Positions 26,155 through 34,610 of a stretch of DNA of 64,000 bases are shown here, one piece after another (positions within the stretch are counted from its first letter, which is position 1; each line of letters opens with the position of its first letter). Location of the stretch: positions 2,790,001-2,854,000 of the forward strand of contig NZ_CP040695.2 in the NCBI RefSeq assembly GCF_005954645.2, given 5' to 3'. Both the position numbers and the translations under genes were made by a program. Source of the stretch: Nocardioides sp. S-1144 (GTDB taxonomy: Bacteria > Actinomycetota > Actinomycetes > Propionibacteriales > Nocardioidaceae). The notes beneath the pieces were generated by a model, which saw nothing but the letters and a program-made list of their open reading frames with translations, was not told the origin of the DNA and did no database searches.

Positions 26155-26934
26155 GTGCTGATCCTGCTGCCGCCCAGCGAGGGCAAGGCCGCTCCGCGCC
26201 GGGGCAAGCCGCTGGACCTGGCGGCGCTGTCGGCGCCGTCGCTGACGCCGGCCCGGGAGCGGGTGCTCGCCGCGCTCGTCGAGCTGTGCTCGGGCGACGC
26301 CGAGGTGGCGGCCAGGACCCTCGACGTGCCTCGCTCGCGGCTCGACCTCGTGGAGCTCAACGCGGCCCTGGCCTCGGCCCCGACCGCGCGGGCCGACGCC
26401 ATCTACACCGGCGTCCTCTACGACGCCCTTGGCTTCGCGACCCTGTCGCCCGCGGCCCGGCGCCGCGCGACAGCGCGGGTGGCGGTGACGTCCTCGCTGT
26501 TCGGGGTGGTGCGCCCGAGCGACCGGATCCCGTCGTACCGGCTCTCCGGCGACGCCTCGCTCCCCCACCTCGGCGGCGTCGCGGCCCACTGGCGCGACGC
26601 GCTCGGCCCGGCGGTGCTCGAGGGCCTCGGGACCGGGCTGCTCGTCGACCTGCGCTCCGGCACCTACGCCGCGTTCTGGCGGCCACCGGCCGAGCTCGCC
26701 GCCCGGGTGGCCACCGTCCGCGTCCTGCACGAGGTCGACGGGGCCCGCTCGGTCGTCAGCCACTTCAACAAGGCCACCAAGGGCCGCATCGTCCGGGCCC
26801 TCCTCGAGGACGGTCGCGCCCCCCGCACGCCGGCCCGGCTGGCCGGCGTCCTCACCGACCTGGGTTGGACCGTCGAGGTCGGCGAGCCGACCCCGAGGGG
26901 CACCCAGCTCGACGTGGTCGTCCGGCAGGTCTGA
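26155..26934 (+). CDS. yaaA: Peroxide stress protein YaaA (DUF328)
   Basis: A 259-residue YaaA/UPF0246 protein. It opens with the family signature LILLPPSEGKAAPRRGKPLDL and has AIYTGVLYDALGFATLS, SSLFGVVRPSDRIPSYRLS and VVSHFNKATKGRIVRALLEDG. In E. coli YaaA limits free iron and protects DNA and protein during peroxide stress, and it binds DNA. All conserved segments are present. The GTG start lies six bases after a -10 hexamer. It is a single gene, divergent from the ribonuclease. Confidence 0.95.
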   Translation: MLILLPPSEGKAAPRRGKPLDLAALSAPSLTPARERVLAALVELCSGDAEVAARTLDVPRSRLDLVELNAALASAPTARADAIYTGVLYDALGFATLSPAARRRATARVAVTSSLFGVVRPSDRIPSYRLSGDASLPHLGGVAAHWRDALGPAVLEGLGTGLLVDLRSGTYAAFWRPPAELAARVATVRVLHEVDGARSVVSHFNKATKGRIVRALLEDGRAPRTPARLAGVLTDLGWTVEVGEPTPRGTQLDVVVRQV

Positions 26935-26970
26935 GCCACGGAAGCCGGCACACCGGGAGCCGTCCCCGGC

Positions 26971-27435
26971 TCAGGCTGCCGGTTCCCAGGCCATGCGGAG
27001 GTCGGGGGCGCGCTCCTCGTTCTCGCTGCCGTCGGTGTGCTCGCGCTCGACGAGGCCGTGGCGCCGGTAGAAGGCCCGCGCCGGGGTGTTCGACTCGAAG
27101 ACCCACAGCGAGAATCCGTCGGGGCGGCGCGCCTTGGCGAGGTCGAGGAGCACCGAGCCGACGCCCTGCCCGGCGTGGGAGGGCGCGACGTACAGGTCGT
27201 CGAGCCAGGTGGCGGTCATCCGCAGGTAGGCGACGACGTCGCCGGCGTCCTCGGCGACCCAGACCTCGTCGTCGCTGTCGAGCCGGGCGGCGAGCCAGGC
27301 ACGGACGCCGTCGGGCGGGTGGGCGGCGGGCGGCATCGGGGCCGCGGCGCGCGAGGCCAGGTGGACCTCGGCGAGCGCGGCGGCGTCGTCCGGGCCGGCC
27401 GGGCGGATCAGCAGGTCGGTCTCAGTCGGCGGCAC
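26971..27435 (-). CDS. GNAT family N-acetyltransferase
   Basis: A 154-residue GNAT enzyme. The acetyl-CoA binding motif A is [25 protein letters not shown] (Q/R-x-x-G-x-G/A form), preceded by [17 protein letters not shown] and followed by [19 protein letters not shown], the usual motif B. The acetyl acceptor is unknown. The GTG start overlaps the end of rluD by 14 bases, so it is the last gene of the division/cell-wall block and is probably translated from that transcript. Confidence 0.88.
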   Translation of the reverse strand: MPPTETDLLIRPAGPDDAAALAEVHLASRAAAPMPPAAHPPDGVRAWLAARLDSDDEVWVAEDAGDVVAYLRMTATWLDDLYVAPSHAGQGVGSVLLDLAKARRPDGFSLWVFESNTPARAFYRRHGLVEREHTDGSENEERAPDLRMAWEPAA

Positions 27436-28357
27436 GGATCGTCTCGAGGGACGCCGCGAGGTCGGCGGGGTACGGCGACTCGAACTCGACGTAGGACCCG
27501 GTCTCGGGGTGCTCGAACCCGAGCTTGACCGCGTGCAGCCACTGCCGCGTGACCTTGAACCGCTTCGCGAGGGTCGGGTCGGCGCCGTAGGTCAGGTCGC
27601 CGACGCACGGGTGCTTCAGGGCCGACATGTGCACCCGGATCTGGTGGGTGCGGCCGGTCTCGAGGTGCACCTCCAGCAGGCTCGCGAACCGGTGCGCCTC
27701 GAGGGTCGAGTAGTGCGTGACGCTCGGCCGGCCGCCGTCGAGGACGGCGAACTTGTAGTCGGCGCCGGGGTGCCGCGCGATCGGGGCGTCGATGGTGCCC
27801 TCGAGCGGGTCGGGGTGCCCCTGGACGACGGCGTGGTAAGTCTTGTCGACGGTGCGGTGCCGGAAGGCGTTCTTCAGCACCGAGTAGGCGTACTCCGACT
27901 TGCAGATCACCATCACGCCGGAGGTGCCGACGTCGAGGCGCTGCACGATGCCCTGGCGCTCGGAGGCGCCCGACGTGGCGATCCGGAACCCGGCACCGGC
28001 GAGGTGGCCCACCACGGTGGGACCCGACCAGCCGGGCGAGGGGTGCACGGCCACGCCCACCGGCTTGTCGATCACCACGATCGCGTCGTCGTCGTAGATG
28101 ATCCCGATGCCCTCGACGACCTCGGCGCGCACCGCCAGCGGGTCGACCTCGACCGGGATGGTCACCTCGAGCAGGGCGCCCGGCATGACCCGGTCGCTCT
28201 TGGCCGTCCCGGTGCCGTCGAGCTGCACCAGGTCGCGCGCGATCAGGTCGGCGGCGCGGGTGCGCGAGAGCCCGAACATCTGGGCCATGGCGGAGTCGAC
28301 GCGCTCCCCCGCGAGGCTGTCGGGGACCGGGAGGCTCCGGTAGTCGGACTGGCTCAC
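27422..28357 (-). CDS. rluD: RluD-type 23S rRNA pseudouridine synthase
   Basis: A 311-residue RluA-family pseudouridine synthase. An N-terminal S4 RNA-binding domain (residues about 15-75, [21 protein letters not shown]) precedes the catalytic domain, with [20 protein letters not shown] and [15 protein letters not shown], where D142 is the catalytic aspartate; Gln replaces the common His before RLD. The motif [23 protein letters not shown] completes the fold. It isomerises uridines in 23S rRNA helix 69 or a related site. The GTG overlaps the lspA stop (GTGA), the usual lspA-rluD pairing. Confidence 0.94.
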   Translation of the reverse strand: MSQSDYRSLPVPDSLAGERVDSAMAQMFGLSRTRAADLIARDLVQLDGTGTAKSDRVMPGALLEVTIPVEVDPLAVRAEVVEGIGIIYDDDAIVVIDKPVGVAVHPSPGWSGPTVVGHLAGAGFRIATSGASERQGIVQRLDVGTSGVMVICKSEYAYSVLKNAFRHRTVDKTYHAVVQGHPDPLEGTIDAPIARHPGADYKFAVLDGGRPSVTHYSTLEAHRFASLLEVHLETGRTHQIRVHMSALKHPCVGDLTYGADPTLAKRFKVTRQWLHAVKLGFEHPETGSYVEFESPYPADLAASLETIRAAD

Positions 28358-28974
28358 TCGGATCTCTCCTCGGCGCCGACCGTGTCGTCGTCGATGTCTG
28401 TGTCGGGTTCGGGGTCGGCGGCCGCGTCGGGCTCGTCGCCGTCGCGGCTCCCGTCGAGGTGCACGCCTCGGAAGGCCAGGATGATGATGAGGCCGGCGGC
28501 GACGTTGATGCAGATGTCGGCGACGTTGAAGACCGGCCAGTTCGGCAGCCGCAGGAAGTCGATGACGTGACCGTGCAGCGGGCCGGGCTCGCGGAGCAGG
28601 CGGTCGGTCAGGTTGCCGGTGATGCCGGCAAGCAGGAAGCCGAGGGCGACGGCCCACGTCGTGGTGCCCACCCGCCGGGAGTAGAACAGGACGGCGACGG
28701 TCGCGATGATCGCCACCACGCTGATGACCGGCGTGAGGCCGGTGCCGGTGCTGAACGCGGCTCCCGGGTTGCGCACCAGGTGCAGCTGGAGGACCTCGCC
28801 GACGACCTGGACGTCACGGCCGCCGTCGAGCTTCTCGACCGCGAGGACCTTGGTGGCGACGTCGACGGCGTACGCCGTCAGCGCGACCCCGGCGAAGACC
28901 CACCGCAGCCGCCGCGGAGCCCGGGGGGCCGACGTCTCGTCGTCGCCCACCGGCGTTCCTCGCACTGCTCGCAT
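28354..28974 (-). CDS. lspA: Lipoprotein signal peptidase (signal peptidase II)
   Basis: A 206-residue inner-membrane aspartyl protease that cuts signal peptides from prolipoproteins. Four membrane helices are visible from residue 25 to 170. The catalytic aspartates are D124 in GNLTDRLL and D153 in FNVADI, with the conserved NPGAAFS loop between helices 1 and 2. The protein carries an unusual acidic C-terminal tail of about 35 residues ([20 protein letters not shown]), which is not part of the enzyme. It lies downstream of divIVA after a strong terminator and is coupled to rluD. Confidence 0.95.
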   Translation of the reverse strand: MRAVRGTPVGDDETSAPRAPRRLRWVFAGVALTAYAVDVATKVLAVEKLDGGRDVQVVGEVLQLHLVRNPGAAFSTGTGLTPVISVVAIIATVAVLFYSRRVGTTTWAVALGFLLAGITGNLTDRLLREPGPLHGHVIDFLRLPNWPVFNVADICINVAAGLIIILAFRGVHLDGSRDGDEPDAAADPEPDTDIDDDTVGAEERSE

Positions 28975-29044
28975 GTCGTGCCCAGTCTCTCACGGGGCGG
29001 GGCCATCGCCGATTCCCGCCGCGCTGCGGCCCGGCCGGGAACGC

Positions 29045-29079
29045 CGACGGCGGCCACCCCGGGAGGGTGGCCGCCGTCG
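29045..29079 (-). terminator. Strong terminator after divIVA
   Basis: Perfect 15-base arms (29045-29059 and 29065-29079) with a five-base loop begin 20 bases past the divIVA stop on the minus strand. It separates divIVA from lspA, so lspA-rluD-GNAT probably has its own promoter in the 28975-29044 stretch, although no clear -10 was identified there. Confidence 0.75.
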
Positions 29080-29098
29080 TGACGTGGTGGGGCTGGGG

Positions 29099-29869
29099 TC
29101 AGCCCTCCTCCTCGCCGAGGATCGAGCGCAGACGCTTCGGCGCGGGCGCCTCGTCCTGCGGGACCTGCGACTCGTTGCCGGCGAGGGCCTCGAGCTGCTG
29201 GGTGAAGTAGCTCTTGAGACGCGAGCGGTACTCGCGCTCGAACGACCGGAGGTTCTCGACCTCGACGCTGAGCTTGTCGCGCTCCTTCTCGAGGTCGCCG
29301 AAGAGCTGCGTGCGGCGCTCGGCGGTCTCGGAGTCGAGCATCTGCGAGCGGGTGCGGGCGTCGGACTCGAGCCGGTCGGCCTTGCTCTTCGACTCGTGCT
29401 CGAGGCGCTCGGCCTTGGTGCGGGCCTCGCCGATGATCTTGTCGGCGTCGTTCTTGGCCTCCTCGACCAGCTCGTCGGCGTTGCGCGTGGCGATCTCGAG
29501 CAGGCGGGCCGCGGCGTTGGACGCCTGGGGCACGGTCTCGACACGGATCGTCTCGGCCGGGACCGGAGCGGCGACGGGGGCCGGGGCGGGAGGCTGCACG
29601 GGGGCGGGCTCGGGCTCGGGGGCCTTCTCGAACACGACGGGCGCGGGCTCGGCGGCCTGCGGCACGGCGATCGGGGCCGTCTGCGGGGCCGGGGAACCGG
29701 ACTGGGCCGCGGACAGCTTGGCCCGCAGGTCGTCGTTCTCCTTGGTGAGTCGGGCGAGCTCCGCCTCCACCTCGTCGAGGAACTGGTCGACCTCACCCAT
29801 GTCGTAGCCCTCACGGAGCCGGACGGGAGTGAACCGCTTGTTACTCACGTCCTCAGGCGTCAGAGGCAT
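29099..29869 (-). CDS. divIVA: DivIVA/Wag31-type polar growth scaffold
   Basis: A 256-residue coiled-coil protein that marks cell poles and recruits the elongation machinery in actinobacteria. The N-terminal DivIVA lipid-binding domain is clear: PLTPEDVSNKRFTPVRLREGYDMGEVDQFLDEVEAELARL. A Pro/Ala-rich linker (residues about 65-110) is followed by a long coiled coil (TRNADELVEEAKNDADKIIGEARTKAERLEHE and on). The ATG at 29869 gives the usual MPLTPED start; a TTG four codons upstream is also in frame. It sits at the end of the dcw block after sepF and yggT, the standard actinobacterial order. Confidence 0.95.
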   Translation of the reverse strand: MPLTPEDVSNKRFTPVRLREGYDMGEVDQFLDEVEAELARLTKENDDLRAKLSAAQSGSPAPQTAPIAVPQAAEPAPVVFEKAPEPEPAPVQPPAPAPVAAPVPAETIRVETVPQASNAAARLLEIATRNADELVEEAKNDADKIIGEARTKAERLEHESKSKADRLESDARTRSQMLDSETAERRTQLFGDLEKERDKLSVEVENLRSFEREYRSRLKSYFTQQLEALAGNESQVPQDEAPAPKRLRSILGEEEG

Positions 29870-30039
29870 GACTTCACTCAATTCTTCGTCGGTTGAACTT
29901 GCGATGGAGGCACCCGGAGTTGCCTTGGGAGCAGTGCTGCGCGTGGTGCTGGAGGTGCGGGAGCATCTCCTCGGAGCACCTTAGCGCCTGCGGTGGGACA
30001 GACGTGATCCGACGCGTGCCCGACCGGGCCAGACCGGGC

Positions 30040-30330
30040 TCAGAGCAGGGCGCGAGTGGCCACGTTCAGCAGCACGTAGGCCGCGATGAAGACGATCAGG
30101 AAGCTGAGGTCGAGCGCGAAGTTGCCGATCCGCAGCGGCGGCACGAGCCGGCGCAGCGCCTTGATCGGGGGGTCGGTCACGGAGTACACCGCCTCGAGCA
30201 CGACGAGGAGGATCCCCCGCGGGCTCCAGGAGCGGGCGAAGACCTGCACCCAGTCGGTGATGAACCGGATCCACATGCACCCGACGAAGACCCACAGGAG
30301 GCCGACGACGATCTGGCCGAAGACGTTCAA
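30040..30330 (-). CDS. YggT family membrane protein
   Basis: A 96-residue protein with two hydrophobic segments, IVVGLLWVFVGCMWIRFITDWVQVF and FALDLSFLIVFIAAYVLLNVA, separated by the conserved YSVTDPPIKALRRLVPPLRIG. YggT proteins are implicated in envelope or turgor homeostasis and accompany sepF in Gram-positives. It begins with TTG, seven bases after the sepF stop, and no better start exists upstream in frame. Role in division is inferred from context only. Confidence 0.92.
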   Translation of the reverse strand: MNVFGQIVVGLLWVFVGCMWIRFITDWVQVFARSWSPRGILLVVLEAVYSVTDPPIKALRRLVPPLRIGNFALDLSFLIVFIAAYVLLNVATRALL

Positions 30331-30337
30331 CGATGCC

Positions 30338-30871
30338 CTAGCTCTGGTTGAAGAAGCCGCCCTCGGCGATCCGCTGCTTGTCCTCGGCGGCTACCGATAC
30401 GTTGGGCGGGGAGAGCAGGAACACCTTGTTGGTGATGCGCTCGATCGTGCCACGGGTGGCAAAGACCAGGCCGGCGGCGAAGTCGACGAGGCGCTTGGCG
30501 TCGTTGTCGTCCATCTCGGTGAGGTTCATGATCACCGGGGTGCCGTCGCGGAAGTTCTCGCCGACGACGCGTGCCTCGTTGTAGGTGCTGGGGTGCAGCG
30601 TGATGATCTTGGAGAGCTCGGCGACCGACGGCGAGGGCACGGCGGTCGGCCCGACCGGGGCCGTGCGGCGGCGCTCGGCGAGGTCGGCGACGGGGGCCGG
30701 ACGCACCTCGGTGCGCTCGGCACGCTCGGGCCGGTCCTGGCGACGCTCGGCGCGGGTCGGGGCCGCGCTCTGGTGGACCTCGGTCTCCTGCTGGTCGTCG
30801 TACTCGTCGTACCGGCCGGTGTCCTCGAGCAGGCCGAGGTACTCACCGATCCTGCGCATCGCACCGCTCAT
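30338..30871 (-). CDS. sepF: Cell division protein SepF
   Basis: A 177-residue Z-ring membrane anchor. The N-terminal amphipathic helix ([17 protein letters not shown]) is the lipid-binding part, residues 20-85 are a charged linker, and the C-terminal SepF domain has [49 protein letters not shown] and VFLLSPPNV. Actinobacteria have no FtsA, so SepF is the main FtsZ membrane tether. The ATG is preceded by GGAG. It lies between yggS and yggT, as in Mycobacterium and Streptomyces. Confidence 0.96.
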   Translation of the reverse strand: MSGAMRRIGEYLGLLEDTGRYDEYDDQQETEVHQSAAPTRAERRQDRPERAERTEVRPAPVADLAERRRTAPVGPTAVPSPSVAELSKIITLHPSTYNEARVVGENFRDGTPVIMNLTEMDDNDAKRLVDFAAGLVFATRGTIERITNKVFLLSPPNVSVAAEDKQRIAEGGFFNQS

Positions 30872-30956
30872 GACACTCCACTCATCTCGACTCGACGTCC
30901 TGCTTCGGGGTTGGGCATGGGCTGGGGGGACCTGGGAATCGGGTCCATTTCGGACA

Positions 30957-31682
30957 CTACTTCACCGCCGGCCTCGAACCGAGGACCGCGGACCCGACGC
31001 GCACGTGTGTCGCGCCGAGGCCGATCGCGGCCTCCAGGTCGCCGCTCATCCCGGCCGAGAGAAGGACGGCGTCCGGGTGCGTCGCGAGGAGCTCGCGGCG
31101 GATCCCGGCCAGGCGCTCGAAGGCGGTGGCGGGGTCCTCCCCCAGCGGCGCGACGGCCATCAGGCCGCGCAGCCGGAGGCCGTCGGTCTCCTCGACCCGG
31201 GTCGCGAGCGCGTCGAGATCGGCGGGGTCGGCGCCGGCGCGACCGGCGGCCCCGGGCGGGTCGAGGCTGACCTGCAGGAGGACGTCGAGCGGCCGGGTCC
31301 CGTCGGCGTCGGGGCGTCCCTGCGCGCCGCGGGCCAGGCCGGCGAGCAGCTTGGCGCGGTCGACGGACTCGACGACGTCGGCGTAGGCGCCCACCGCGGC
31401 GGCCTTGTTGCTCTGCAGGCCGCCGATGAAGTGCCAGGTGAGGCCGGAGACGCCCAGGTCGGCACACTCGGCGACCTTCGCCTCGGCCTCCTGGTGCCGG
31501 TTCTCGCCCACGTCGGTGACGCCGAGGTCGGCGAGGATGCGCACGTCGGAGGCCGGGAAGAACTTCGTGACCGCCACCAGGGTCACCTCGTCGGGGTCGC
31601 GCCCGGCGGCCTCGCAGGCGGTCGCGACGCGCCGCCGCACCTCGGCGAGCCGGCCGGTGACCTCGTCGCGTCGCTCGCTCAT
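30957..31682 (-). CDS. yggS: YggS family pyridoxal phosphate homeostasis protein
   Basis: A 241-residue PLP-binding protein with an alanine-racemase-like TIM barrel. The PLP lysine is in [22 protein letters not shown] (K39), and the family motifs [26 protein letters not shown] and [28 protein letters not shown] are intact. YggS/PLPBP proteins buffer PLP and affect amino-acid pools. It begins ten bases after pgeF, so it is part of the ftsZ-pgeF-yggS transcript. Confidence 0.94.
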   Translation of the reverse strand: MSERRDEVTGRLAEVRRRVATACEAAGRDPDEVTLVAVTKFFPASDVRILADLGVTDVGENRHQEAEAKVAECADLGVSGLTWHFIGGLQSNKAAAVGAYADVVESVDRAKLLAGLARGAQGRPDADGTRPLDVLLQVSLDPPGAAGRAGADPADLDALATRVEETDGLRLRGLMAVAPLGEDPATAFERLAGIRRELLATHPDAVLLSAGMSGDLEAAIGLGATHVRVGSAVLGSRPAVK

Positions 31683-31692
31683 CGCCGGGCCC

Positions 31693-32460
31693 TCACGATC
31701 GCACCCGGATCACGCCGGCCAGGCGACCGGAGCCGGCGCCGTCGCGACGGTAGGAGTAGAGGTCGGGCGTCTCGCGGGTGCACGCGGCCGCGTCGTCGAC
31801 GACGGTGACGCCGGCGGCGGCGAGCTGGGCCCGGACCCCGGCCCCGATGTCGAGCGCGGGCGTGCCCCACGAGGTCGTGGCGCGGGTCTCCGGCACCAGG
31901 GCGGCGACCTCGTCCTGGAGGGCGGCGGGCACCTCGTAGCAGGCGCCGCACACGTGCGGGCCGACCCAGGCGGTGAGCTCGCGCGCACCGAGGTCGCGCA
32001 TCGCGGCGACGGTTCGCGGCACGACGCCGGCCGCCACCCCGGGCCGTCCGGCGTGGGCGGCGCCGACCACGCCGGCGGCGGGGTCGGCCAGCAGCACCGG
32101 CACGCAGTCGGCGGCCCGCACCAGCAGCACGACGCCGGGGCGGTCGGTCACGATGCCGTCGGCCGAGGGGCGAGCCGGAACCCCGACACCGGACGTCGCA
32201 CCGGACGTCGCACCGGACGTCGGACCGGGAGCCGGGTCGGCGACCACGACGTGGTTGCCGTGCACCTGGCTCAGGTCGGCCACCGGCAGGCCGGGGGCGA
32301 AGTCGTCGAGCAGGAGGGCGAGGTTGCGGCGGGTGGCCGCGCGCTCGCCGTCCTCGTGGAAGGCCAGGTTGAGGGAGTCGAACGGCGCGCCGCTGACCCC
32401 GCCGTGCCGGTCGGTGAAGGCCAGCTCGACGGGGCCGAGGGACGTGCGCAGGTGGTACAG
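31693..32460 (-). CDS. pgeF: PgeF/YfiH family purine nucleoside phosphorylase (laccase-domain) with non-standard start
   Basis: A protein of about 255 residues in the YfiH/DUF152 family, once called multicopper polyphenol oxidase and now known to act on purine nucleosides and, in E. coli, to remove mis-incorporated L-Ser from peptidoglycan precursors. Motifs are ELAFTDRHGGVSGAPFDSLNL, LSQVHGNHVVV, RAADCVPVLLADP, GAAHAGRPG and GPHVCGACYEV. The first ATG/GTG in frame (GTG at 32283) would delete the conserved N-terminus, and no ATG, GTG or TTG lies between the ftsZ stop and that domain. A CTG at 32460 or 32451 is the likely start. A 12-base triplication (32187-32222) adds SGAT repeats. Confidence 0.85.
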   Translation of the reverse strand: MYHLRTSLGPVELAFTDRHGGVSGAPFDSLNLAFHEDGERAATRRNLALLLDDFAPGLPVADLSQVHGNHVVVADPAPGPTSGATSGATSGVGVPARPSADGIVTDRPGVVLLVRAADCVPVLLADPAAGVVGAAHAGRPGVAAGVVPRTVAAMRDLGARELTAWVGPHVCGACYEVPAALQDEVAALVPETRATTSWGTPALDIGAGVRAQLAAAGVTVVDDAAACTRETPDLYSYRRDGAGSGRLAGVIRVRS

Positions 32461-32465
32461 GGCGA

Positions 32466-33656
32466 CTACTTCAGGAAGTCGGGGATGTCGAGCTCGTCGT
32501 CGTCGAAGACGACCTGGGTCGCCGGACGCGCCGGCTGCTGCGACACCGCGGGACGCTCCTCGGCCACCGGCGCCGTCTGGCGCGGGTGCTCGGCGGTCGG
32601 GGTCGGACGGGGCTCCTGGCGGGCGGAGACCGCGGCCCGCACCTCGGCCTGGGTGACCTGCGGCGGCGCCTGCTGGCGCAGCGTGGAGCCCTCGGCACGG
32701 CGCTTGGGCGTGCCGCCGTCGAAGCCGGCGGCGATCACGGTGACCCGGACCTCGTCGCCGAGGGCGTCGTCGATCGTGGCGCCGAAGATGATGTTGGCCT
32801 CGGGGTGCACGGCGTCGGCGACCAGCGCGGCGGCGGTGTTGATCTCGAACAGGCCGAGGTCGGAGCCACCGGCGATCGAGAGCAGGACGCCGTGGGCGCC
32901 GTCGATCGAGGCCTCGAGCAGGGGCGAGGAGACCGCCATCTCGGCGGCCGCGACCGCGCGGTCCTCGCCGCGGGCCGAGCCGATGCCCATCAGGGCCGAG
33001 CCGGCGTTGGCCATGACCGACTTGACGTCGGCGAAGTCGAGGTTGATCAGGCCCGGGGTGGTGATCAGGTCGGTGATGCCGGAGACGCCCTGCAGCAGCA
33101 CCTGGTCGGCCTGCTTGAACGCGTCGAGCACCGAGACGTTGCGGTCGCTGATCGACAGCAGCCGGTCGTTGGGGATGACGATGAGGGTGTCGACCTCCTC
33201 GCGCAGCTGAGCGATGCCCTCGTCGGCCGAGCCCATCCGGCGCCGCCCCTCGAAGGCGAACGGGCGGGTCACCACACCGATGGTCAACGCACCGAGCGAG
33301 CGGGCGATCCGGGCCACGACGGGGGCGCCGCCGGTACCGGTGCCGCCGCCCTCGCCGGCGGTCACGAACACCATGTCGGCGCCCTTGATGACCTCCTCGA
33401 TCTCCTCGGCGTGGTCCTCGGCCGCCTGGCCGCCGACCTCCGGGTTGGCCCCGGCGCCGAGGCCGCGGGTCAGCTCGCGGCCGATGTCGAGCTTCACGTC
33501 GGCGTCGCTCATGAGCAGCGCCTGGGCGTCGGTGTTGATCGCGATGAACTCGACGCCCTTGAGGCCGACCTCGATCATCCGGTTGACGGCGTTCACGCCG
33601 CCGCCGCCGATGCCGACGACCTTGATGATGGCCAGGTAGTTCTGTGCTGCAGCCAC
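32466..33656 (-). CDS. ftsZ: Cell division protein FtsZ
   Basis: A 396-residue tubulin-like GTPase that forms the Z ring. The GTP-binding signature GGGTGTG is at residues 103-109, the N-terminus reads [24 protein letters not shown], and the T7 loop synergy motif is [12 protein letters not shown] Pro/Gln-rich linker (residues about 320-380) leads to the C-terminal tail [12 protein letters not shown], which binds SepF and other partners. It starts with GTG. It follows ftsQ after a 180-base gap that holds its own promoter region, and precedes pgeF. Confidence 0.98.
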   Translation of the reverse strand: MAAAQNYLAIIKVVGIGGGGVNAVNRMIEVGLKGVEFIAINTDAQALLMSDADVKLDIGRELTRGLGAGANPEVGGQAAEDHAEEIEEVIKGADMVFVTAGEGGGTGTGGAPVVARIARSLGALTIGVVTRPFAFEGRRRMGSADEGIAQLREEVDTLIVIPNDRLLSISDRNVSVLDAFKQADQVLLQGVSGITDLITTPGLINLDFADVKSVMANAGSALMGIGSARGEDRAVAAAEMAVSSPLLEASIDGAHGVLLSIAGGSDLGLFEINTAAALVADAVHPEANIIFGATIDDALGDEVRVTVIAAGFDGGTPKRRAEGSTLRQQAPPQVTQAEVRAAVSARQEPRPTPTAEHPRQTAPVAEERPAVSQQPARPATQVVFDDDELDIPDFLK

Positions 33657-33740
33657 GACGGCTTCACCCCTCTGGGGTCGGGTTCTGGGTACTGATCGGT
33701 CTGGGTCCTGCGTGCTTCGCCGGCGTGTCCCTGAACTGTG

Positions 33741-33771
33741 ACCCTCAACCTGAGGGTTATAGTTATGTCAA
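33741..33771 (-). promoter_or_regulatory. ftsZ upstream promoter/operator region
   Basis: On the minus strand TTGACA (33771-33766) is followed closely by TATAAC (33761-33756) and then by an inverted repeat, ACCCTCA-ACC-TGAGGGT (33741-33757). This AT-richer stretch, 85-115 bases before the ftsZ GTG, stands out from its surroundings. The hexamers are too close together to form one promoter, so TTGACA and TATAAC may belong to different start sites, with the palindrome a possible regulator site. Confidence 0.45.
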
Positions 33772-33836
33772 CCTCGCCGTGACCACGACAGTAGGCAACC
33801 CCGGACCCGGAAGCCGGGAGGACACGCCGCGTGTCG

Positions 33837-34610
33837 TCAGGGACGGTCGCTGACGGTGGGCTGCCCCGGGACGCTGACGTCGAAGACCTGGCCGTCCTGC
33901 TGCAGGAGGGGGACCACGATCTCGGCCTTCTCCGTCGAGGCGTCCGCGTTGCCCCACCGCACGAGCCGTCCGTCGCCCAGCACCAGGTCGACCTGGTCGA
34001 TGCCGCTGAGCTCGACGTGGTCGAGGAGGTCGGCGACCTCGTCGGGCAGGGCGGCGACGACGGTGACCGCCTCGCGCAGCGCGTCGGGGTCGGCGGCGAG
34101 GTCGACGTCGGCGTCGGCACCGGTCTCGATGCGCGGCAGGTCGGCGGGCGCGCGCTGGTAGGAGCCGAAGAGCACGCCCTCGACGTCGACGGCGCGCAGC
34201 AGGTCGCCCCGCTTCACGATCGCGACCGGCTCCCGCTCCTGGATCGTGATCAGGACGTCGTGCGGCCACTTGCGCGTGACCTCGACGCTGCGCACCACCG
34301 CGATGGAGGCGACGCGGCGCTCGATCGCGACCAGGTCGGCGGTCGCGAGGGGCCCACCGGTCGGGACGTCGGCCGCGGCGAGCACGTCCTTCGTCGCGAT
34401 GGTCTCCTCCCCCACGACGTCGACGCCCTGCACCGACAGCGCGGTGGAGAAGTAGACCGCGTAGATGCCGCCGCCGACCAGGGCCACCACGACCACGAAC
34501 GCCAGGACGTAGCGCCAGGTCAGCCAGCGTCGCGCCCACTGGCGGCGCACGAACCGGCGCCGCGTGCGCTCCTCGGCGGTCCGGCGCCGCCTAGCCACCC
34601 GACGGGCCAT
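33837..34610 (-). CDS. ftsQ: Cell division protein FtsQ
   Basis: A 257-residue bitopic membrane protein of the divisome. A very basic cytoplasmic N-terminus (ARRVARRRRTAEERTRRRF) precedes one membrane helix (YVLAFVVVVALVGGGIYAVYF, residues about 34-54). The POTRA domain begins LSVQGVDVVGEETIATKDVLAAADVPTG, and the FtsQ/DivIB domain includes RKWPHDVLITIQEREPVAIV. FtsQ links early and late division proteins and binds FtsL/FtsB. It overlaps the end of murC by 20 bases. Confidence 0.95.
   Translation of the reverse strand: MARRVARRRRTAEERTRRRFVRRQWARRWLTWRYVLAFVVVVALVGGGIYAVYFSTALSVQGVDVVGEETIATKDVLAAADVPTGGPLATADLVAIERRVASIAVVRSVEVTRKWPHDVLITIQEREPVAIVKRGDLLRAVDVEGVLFGSYQRAPADLPRIETGADADVDLAADPDALREAVTVVAALPDEVADLLDHVELSGIDQVDLVLGDGRLVRWGNADASTEKAEIVVPLLQQDGQVFDVSVPGQPTVSDRP

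Noticed and set aside
29882..30039. Search for a gene or RNA between yggT and divIVA.
   Set aside because: Only a leader-like interval of about 160 bases; no convincing promoter, hairpin or frame was seen.
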